Origin: Girardinichthys multiradiatus
Lineage: Eukaryota; Chordata; Actinopteri; Cyprinodontiformes; Goodeidae
Length of the DNA: 64,000 nucleotides
Reading direction: 5' to 3'
Assembly: GCF_021462225.1 (NCBI RefSeq)
Contig: NC_061805.1
Location: 27,793,958-27,857,957, forward strand
Shown: piece by piece, positions 56,875 through 64,000 of the stretch
Position numbering within the stretch: position 1 is the first letter of the stretch
How the letters are laid out: every line of letters starts with the position of its first letter
Program-made: the position numbers and the translations under genes
The notes under the pieces: generated by a model
Databases searched by the model: none
The model's input: the letters and a program-made list of their open reading frames with translations, nothing else
What the model was told of the DNA's origin: nothing

Positions 56875-57829
56875 ACATTTTAGGTTTTGCTGGGGGTCCA
56901 GGTTACTTTTGAGGCTCAAGGTGCAGAGGAGATAATGGAAATCAAAGAAGTGATCTCCATACAAAAGGAACATGACCTTATAAGGTGTGGACAGCATGAC
57001 ATGATAAATATAGGATTCAAGAAAATGAGGTAATGAGACAAATCATTTGACTGGTTGCATGTGTACAACCATGAGGAACATTTTTGAAAATGATAGTATT
57101 CTTGTTTTTACAGACGATACGGCTTTGGTTTCATAGCTTTCATTGAGTGTAGGTACCCATAAATAATGATCATTATAAATGCAATTAACTTAATTACAAA
57201 ACCCTCATTTGCAATGTGTTTGTCTCCGGCCACAATATGACCTGCTAGCATCATTTCAGTATAGTGGCCAGGATGTGCAGACCAGCATTACGAAATCTAA
57301 AATACTTTTGCAAAGCTTGAGACAAATTCCCATTTCAGAAAACAGTTTAAGAAGATGTGAAATACTTTTACAAGTCCTGAAGCACATTTACAAATGACAA
57401 AAGTTTAAGAAGATGGATTGAAATTTCTCCCGTAGTTTCACATTCTACTTTGTTTCTTTTGTTTTTTGGTTTGGTGGATGTAATACAGACTTTGAAGCAA
57501 GAGTTGGCAAATTCTGGCAAAGGTGTATAAAAAGCCTTAAAATAATATTTAATTGCAGAGCCCTAATCGGACACCGAATGTTTTCTTTTTTTTTCAAAAA
57601 TCCAACCTTTAATTACCACATATTTATTCAATGTGATAGCATGTTTATTGTTTCCCTTCCTCCCTTTAAAATAAATGTGAAAACATAAATGTATAGCTTT
57701 TATTATTATTACTTTCTATATGCTTTACTTTTTATGCTAATCCATTTTAATTTAGTCAGTGTTTCCAGGTCTAATTAGTAATTTATTTTCAGAGGTATAA
57801 ATATGACAAAGAAACCCATTTCTCTAAGC
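56875..57829. other. Intergenic DNA, nothing recognised
   Basis: No coding or repeat signature seen. Confidence 0.4.
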
Positions 57830-58620
57830 TACTGACTGGATGGGGACCCAATATCAGCTATTCAGAGTCAAATAGAGGAGTTGTCCATAATAACCGCTAC
57901 ATGCTTCCTACATGCCAACTGATTGTGTGGGAGGCATGCCAGGAAAAGGCTGTTCTATCCTACCATCAAAAGTGTAAGGGTTGTCAAAATTTCCTAGAAA
58001 TTTGAATTGGTACAGTGTGCTCTGGTCAGATAAGATTAAGATTGACAAGATATCTGGAAAAGCACCCCATGTCCACTGTGAAGATTGGTGGATATTTTGG
58101 GGCACATTTTTCTTTGACTTCGATGGTAAACTTATCAGAGTGCATTTCTTCATGAACTTCTGAAATTACCCGGACACCTTAAATAAAAATCAACTGGATT
58201 CTTTCAAACTAAAAATTGATTATCATTGGCAGGTTAATAATCCAAAACATATCAATGCAACACAGTAAGGGTTCACAGGCCACAAAATCTATGACCAATC
58301 AGTTCCTTAACTAATTCCTGTTGGGTCAGCTCAACAAAAGAGAACATCAGAAAGAACCCAAGACTCTGGACGGTCTAAAGAGATTGTGCAAAGAGGAATA
58401 GACGAAGATCCGTCTCTCTTTATGCTGCAATCTTTTAAAACTTCTGAGGCAAAGACTAAACCCTGTGCTGTTTGCACAAAGCCATTTAGCAGTAGATCCA
58501 AGTATTTTTAGCAGGAGTAGCAATAATTGTGCCACCACTAGTTTTGTTAAAAACTATTAAAGTGGGATTTTTATCTCCACTGAAAAAAATACTTAAATTG
58601 AAGATTGGATTTTTTTTTAA
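57830..58620 (+). mobile_element. Strongly decayed Tc1-like transposase remnant
   Basis: Broken frames give VLWSDKIKIDKISG (58018-58058, first catalytic block, Tc1 LWSDESKI-like), then WIFWGTFFF (GG.IMLWGCF-like), NNPKH (about 58230, QDNDPKH-like) and, further on, KTLDGLKRLCKEE (about 58359-58398), matching the C-terminal helix region. AGCAATAATTGTGCCACCAC near 58519 is typical of the 3' side of some fish Tc1 elements. It is a different lineage from Tc1-A and Tc1-B. Confidence 0.55.
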
Positions 58621-61600
58621 ATGCATTGGTGTGAGATTATTATACTGGAACAAAGGATTAATTTATTTAAAAGGCCTTTGTCACATCCTTAACAGGGGCA
58701 CCAATACATGTGACTGTATAATTAAATAGTATTCCTATTTATCCGTTAGACATTTAATAGCACTGACATCAGAGAATCATTGAAGTACATCTATTCATGA
58801 AAATATTTAACTTAAAACATGTACTCACACAATAAAATCGCATTTAACTTAGCATACAGTTCTTCCACACAGCTGCCACTCTAATGCAAATGTATTTAGA
58901 CAAAATGCAAATCATCATTACCACTTGGTAACTGTAGAGTATAAATTGAAGTTGACATGGAACACTACGGACAAGTGTTTGGTAATGAACTTGATTTAGG
59001 ACTTCAGTGAACAGACACGTTGTCAGATAAGTCATCTCATATCAGTACTCCTACACACAGAGGCATTGCAAACGCTCCCCTACTGTTTTCTGTCAGAGTT
59101 CCACTTCAAGCTTTGGTTGGATACATAGCACCATTTCATCTAAAGCCTATTATTACTTTAAAGCAGCTCATTTGAAAGAAATAGGCTTTTTGTAAGAATG
59201 AAGCGCATAGTTCACTGACCAACCAAGAGATCAACAAGTGGTCCATCATTTTCTGTAAGCTTAAACTGAATGAAACTTGTTGCACAGGCGAGCAATGCTA
59301 AGAAAGTGTCTTAACTGTCTAAATATATGCAGCTGTCCTTCAGAATCCAGAAGCACCACTTTCTACAAGTGAACAGCACCAGAGAGGCCCACAGGGATCT
59401 GAACAGTTTATATAGTACAATAGGTTAAAGGGAAGCATTATGTGCGACTTCATGTTTTTGTCTCGTCTTAATCGGCTTTATGCTTCACATTTCGCACGCT
59501 ATAGTTCTCACAGACACTGGTAAAAAAAAAAATGTATGCTGCCGAATTTTCTTTGAATTAATTTGACTAAAACTAACTTTTTAAAGTTTGCCAAACTAAA
59601 CTCCACTGGGCTCCAGAACAAGTCAAAGAAGCACTATGTACTGCCTAGTCTAAATCTGAATATTCAGTCTCACTTATATTCTTTGAATTTACCACTGACA
59701 CTGTGCTTTAAATATTTCCAAGCAAAAAGACCCTGAGTAGGTGCGATGTCATGTCAGCTTCACTCTGTTTGTAAATGAGAAAAACATTTTTTTTATTGGA
59801 AGCTGTTCAAATCATCTCTGGAGGTGAGATTTCTCCCTAATCAAATGCAACAAAAAGCAGGCTTAACAGAAAACACATTTCTGATTCTAGACATTGTTGA
59901 AGCTGATTCAGTGTTCAGAGATAGCAACTGTATGCTGAAATCAAAATGTCTTAACCTTTGTGAACTTGACATCTGACATGGTAATTAGCTGTATTGATTT
60001 TTTCAACAACCCACTAGTTTTCCTTCAGCCTGTGCATGTACTCCTTTGCAACCAAAATAGCATTCCTTTTTCTCATATAATCATAATGTGTATGTTGCCA
60101 AACAAGAAAAACACACACATAAAAGGAATAACTGCAACATTGTGATATACAAAGAAATGGAAAAGATTATAAAGCAGAAAAACTCCAAAACAAGCCCTGT
60201 ATGTTAAAGGCATTTGTAAGTATCGAACCATAAGTCAAAGCACTTTTATGACTCATCTCTAAGTATCTGCTCCAAGGCTACATTCATTTGGAACAGCAGC
60301 ACAGAAACATTTCATTTGGCCATATTTGTTTGGTCTGGGTGTCCACAATGCAGAAACAAGCTTTTAGGCAGATGTTATCATTTATGCAGAAACCTCTTAC
60401 TACAAGTCAACATACCAACTATACAAACTCCATATTATCCCTTAGATATAGGCCCACTTCAGCTGTTCAACTCTCCACAACCTGCTTACAACCGACGCGA
60501 TTTATCATCTAAACTTGTGCATGTTATGAATGCTGACAGTTATACATAATTGTGTTCATATTTGTTGAGCCATGGTATTTTGTAAATAAATACAATGCAA
60601 CCAAAGAGAGAATCTTATTAAGGTGTATAGGTCATCTTGCTGTTTGACTGCCAATACTGCGGCAAGAAAATCAACACAGCATCTAGATTTTCTACACCTC
60701 ACGTCGACCTAACAAACTGTGTAGCTAAATGAGAGCACACATCTGCAGAAGACAAAGTTTATAAAATGAATAAGGCAGGTGGTGATCTATTAATAAATCT
60801 ACTGAATGTCTTCATTCCTTCAAAAATCTAATTCTTAAACTTATATAATAAGATATAGAAATCATACAATGACACTTAGCTCATCACTAACAATGACTTT
60901 TGTGTAATATGGCCATCCAACAGAAATTGGGCCTCATCTCTAAAGATGTGATTGAACCGTTTCTGTTCAGCTCAATCTTTCAACACAGAACCCAAACTGA
61001 ATTCCAAAAGTTATTGGTTGAATTTTTAACAATGGTCACCCATGCTCCTGAACTAATTGCAAAGTAATATTGTTTGTTCATTAGGTGCTCCATTACCACC
61101 TCCCCTAACTTCACACCATCCAACTATATTCATAGTGCATGTTTCCTTATGTTAAATTAAGCTCCTGTCTACAGCCCTCAGGACACAGCTCCAGCATTCA
61201 GACTAACTTTTTTTCCCAAACACACATGACACTATGTACATGTTAATTATTTCATTACTATAAACTACTTTTTAAAGCCACTTTCAAGTAACTTCTTTTT
61301 TTGTTTGTTTTTCCATGAACATTTTTATAAATTACATAAAACTGCAACAAGATTTGCATTCAGTCACATAAAACATGCATGATAAATTGCATAGGATATT
61401 TATTTTACAAAAACCTAGTAAAAAAAAAAAGAAACACAATGTTCAAAAGAGTATTGATAGACCCCTAAAGCTCTCAAAGAAATAAAGATTTTAAAAAGTA
61501 GCCACGAGCTGCAAAACTGAGAAATATTAAGCATTAACCTTAGAGAACTAATGGCTAATGCACATCAGACCAGGAAATGCTACAAGCCCAGTCCAAACAG

Positions 61601-62769
61601 TTTAAGTGCATCATCAAAGAATGAGAAATATTATTCACAAGTAAAACAGCATTCAAGCCAATTGCAAAACATCCAATAGTGGTTTCCCCAGCCACTGTAT
61701 CAATGACAGATCATGAAGTGATTAGAGAAATTGCAATAAGGCAAAAGCATTTGTTCAGATATTGACATCTACATTAATTAGAAAAAGTCCCTTGTGTGGA
61801 AGGAAAGCCAGGAAAACTGATTAACATTGCTGGATGCTTTAAATATCTTGCAAAGAGTCCACTTAATTTTCAGATGTATGAACATAATGTCCACTGCCAC
61901 ATTTGTCAAAAACCATTGAGCTCATACTGCCAGGCCATTTTTGGGCCATTTTTCCACTTCAGAGTCAAAGCACGTTTGCAGTCATCATGTTAAAATAAGC
62001 TGTTTTGTATACCAAAGGGTTGTCAAGACCAATATGAGTCCTTCTGTTAGAGAGATTAAACTTTAAGGCGAACACTGATCCAGAGCATTGCAGCAAATCT
62101 TCAACAGAGTTCAATGAGGAATCGATGAGTTGCATCAGCATGAGCTGTGCAGAATGAATCATGAATTATTTCAGGCTATTGGTGTTAGATATAGTTTTAG
62201 AAGTTATTAAATCATGGGATATATTTTCTCCACATTGCACTGCATTTTGTTTCAGTTTTTGTTAAATGGTGATAATGTTTAATATTTTACATTTTGCTGT
62301 TCTGTTTTTTAAGACCACATGATTTTATCATATTCTAGTGCATTAAGCATTAGAAGTGAGGGAAAATGTGCTTAGTTTCCCTCAACTTTGTCTCAGCCAA
62401 CTTCTTTAAACCTACAAGATTTTATAGCCCCACGAGATTTTATGTATACATAAAAATGTATTTCAAGAAATAACCCAGCTTGAAATAGATCAAGGTCACA
62501 CTCTAAATATGTTTCCCAGCTTTCTCAGAGTATTACAGTAAACTGGCAAGAGCAATACAAAGTTATCTGTAAAGGGTGTTGAAACATGCAGAATTAGCTT
62601 AAAAGGCAGACTAGTTAAAACAAACTCCAAGAATTTTTACGTCTCTAGTAATGATTAAAATTTCAACATGACTGAAGTCAGGTAAAATCAGGGTGTTATT
62701 TTTTTAGGAATACATTTAAACCAGGACTGATGACTGTTCAGCTGGAAAAGCTTATAGGACCACTATTTT
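58621..62769. other. Intergenic DNA, nothing recognised
   Basis: About 4.1 kb without any transposon that I can name and without host exons; the longest repeat-poor stretch on this side. AT-rich, with poly-A/T runs near 59521 and 61421. Confidence 0.4.
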
Positions 62770-63200
62770 CTTCTGTTGTTTCAAATCCCCAGTCGGTTGT
62801 GGCAGATAGCTGCTCACATTTAACCAAATTCTACTGGGGGTTTCTTCCTGTTAATGGGCGGTTTTCCTTTTCGCTGTAGCTACATGTATGCTCGGTATGA
62901 GATATGCTGCAAAGTCGCTGACACAACGCAAGCAACTGTCCGCTGTTGCTACGTGTTCATCCAGGAGGCGGGAATGCTGCTAGTCAGTGATTTGATGCAA
63001 TCTGCTGGGTTTCCTTAAACAGAAAACGTTTTTTAACCATTTTAAATATTAAACTGAACCTGACTGCATTGGTTTATAACTAGAATCAATTGGAATGTGT
63101 GTACATGTCTTGGAATCTGTATGATTCAATTGAATTGCCTATTCTTTGTGAAGACATTGTGTTGTGAAATGGTGCTCAATAAGTAAACAGTATTGAAAAC
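62770..63200 (+). repeat. Older L2-like LINE 3' tail
   Basis: CCCCAGTCGGTTGTGGCAGA, GTTTCTTCCTGTTAATGGG, GTAGCTACATGTATGCTCGG and GATGCAATCTGCTGGGTTTC follow the same order as 48848-49075 and 51766-51985, with many more substitutions. It ends near AATGGTGCTCAATAAGTAAA. An earlier insertion of the same family. Confidence 0.75.
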
Positions 63201-63769
63201 TGGATTAAATTTGACACAATGCTACAAATTACAGATAAGCTACATACAATTTTGTTTTAAAAAAACTAAACATTAAGAATCTTTGCAAAAGCCTGTGTGA
63301 GTTCACATGAGAGAAGAAGAGTTTGGCCTGGGACAGTTTTTGTAGTTCTTTTCTTTTTCCCAGTCACATTGTTCATTTATACAATCTAATAAAAAGGTAT
63401 AGAAGTGGGTTGGGTTTTTTGAACCAACAGTGGGTACAGACGCAGTATGTTGGCTGAAATGCATTGTAATATCTCCATGTTTTCATAAGCCTAATATGAA
63501 GAAAGGTTTCATTAGAATGTGAAGTCTATATGAGAAGATGGTGTGAGTCATCCTTCTTACCCCACCACGGTGTTATAGTGGTCCAGAAAGAACAAACCAA
63601 ACACAGTGAAACATTAGGGGGCAAATTCAGTAAAGTATTTGCAGTTTCTAAAGGTATGCAAATCTGAGTTTGCACACCTTAATTCTGAAACAAGGCACAG
63701 AAGCACTTCTGCCCCTTAGATATTACTACTGAGTGAATAGTTTCTCTCTACACTGATGCTTTTCACCAA
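63201..63769. other. Intergenic DNA, little recognised
   Basis: A short stretch at 63616-63720 with GGGGGCAAATTCAG and CTTCTGCCCCTTAG at its ends may be a small inverted-end repeat. Otherwise unassigned. Confidence 0.35.
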
Positions 63770-64000
63770 CATTTCAATGAGGCAATATGCATGCATTTAT
63801 CAATCTTGGGGTTGTACTTATCCTTCTTCTTCCTCCAAACACGGTGAGTGGAGTTTAGACCAAAAGGCTCCATTTTTGTCTCATCAGACCACATGACCTT
63901 CTCCCATTCCCCCTCTGGATCATCCAGATACTCACTGGCAAACCTAAGACAGCCCTGGACATATGCTGGCTTGAGCAGGGGACCCTGCGTGTGCTTCAGG
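63770..64000 (-). pseudogene. Tc1-like transposase fragment, runs off the right edge
   Basis: The minus strand reads LLKPAYVQGCLRFASEYLDD, then EWEKVMWSDETKMEPFGLNS and RVWRKKKDKYNPK. This is the segment just before and through the first catalytic Asp (WSDET) of a Tc1 family distinct from those elsewhere in the window. After CMHIAS the similarity fades near 63770, so the downstream core is missing or decayed on that side; the N-terminal part would lie past 64000. Confidence 0.75.

Noticed and set aside
63616..63720. Palindromic mini-element
   Set aside because: The ends GGGGGCA and TGCCCCTT are short and no target duplication is visible; noted only as a possibility.

Overview
This window is nuclear DNA of a bony fish, almost certainly a teleost. 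It is AT-rich and intron-poor in coding sense, with one exon of a recognisable vertebrate gene set among layers of transposons typical of teleosts: several Tc1/mariner lineages, hAT, pogo-like, BEL/Pao, and L2- and Rex-like LINEs. Nothing looks prokaryotic: there are no operons, CRISPR arrays or RNA genes that I can support. The species cannot be fixed from the sequence.

The only host gene I recognise is a delta-type ionotropic glutamate receptor, best read as grid2, on the minus strand. Its first coding exon (signal peptide ending in SDSIIHIG, then a GTAAGT donor) lies at 26415-26502. Everything to the left (1-26414) would be grid2 intron 1. A GC- and CpG-richer stretch to the right (about 26503-27660) is the likely 5' UTR and promoter. 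The remaining 36 kb is upstream intergenic DNA with no other host exon that I can see.

Intron 1 side (1-26.4 kb): a truncated Tc1-A end (2608-2950); a complete but nonsense-bearing Tc1-A copy (4769-6370); a decayed BEL/Pao retrotransposon (about 6776-12886) whose reverse transcriptase is split by a Tc1-B copy; an antisense Rex/L2-like LINE 3' end (15355-16125); and older Tc1 scraps (16806, 18560, 20420).

Upstream side (27.7-64 kb): a decayed Tc1 (28190); a Tc1-A copy (29981-31548); a hAT element (31845-35760) bounded by a perfect 8-bp target duplication and itself hit by a LINE with a 7-bp duplication; adjacent pogo-like (36320-36813) and hAT-like (36823-38124) elements; a Tc1-A copy with a fully open 334-residue transposase frame (38490-40099); a DNA-transposon insertion inside an older repeat (41003-42245); a Tc1-A copy abutting an L2-like LINE (45611-49231); an L2 tail with a 7-bp duplication interrupted by another Tc1-A (51592-53754); a broken Tc1-B (55268-56874); further Tc1 remnants; and a Tc1 fragment running off the right edge.

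The genes do not act together in a pathway. The useful signal is the nesting order and the family structure of the Tc1-A copies: five near-identical copies, two of which share a 42-bp deletion, and one CpG codon that has decayed in both possible directions. I found no convincing new multi-gene system.
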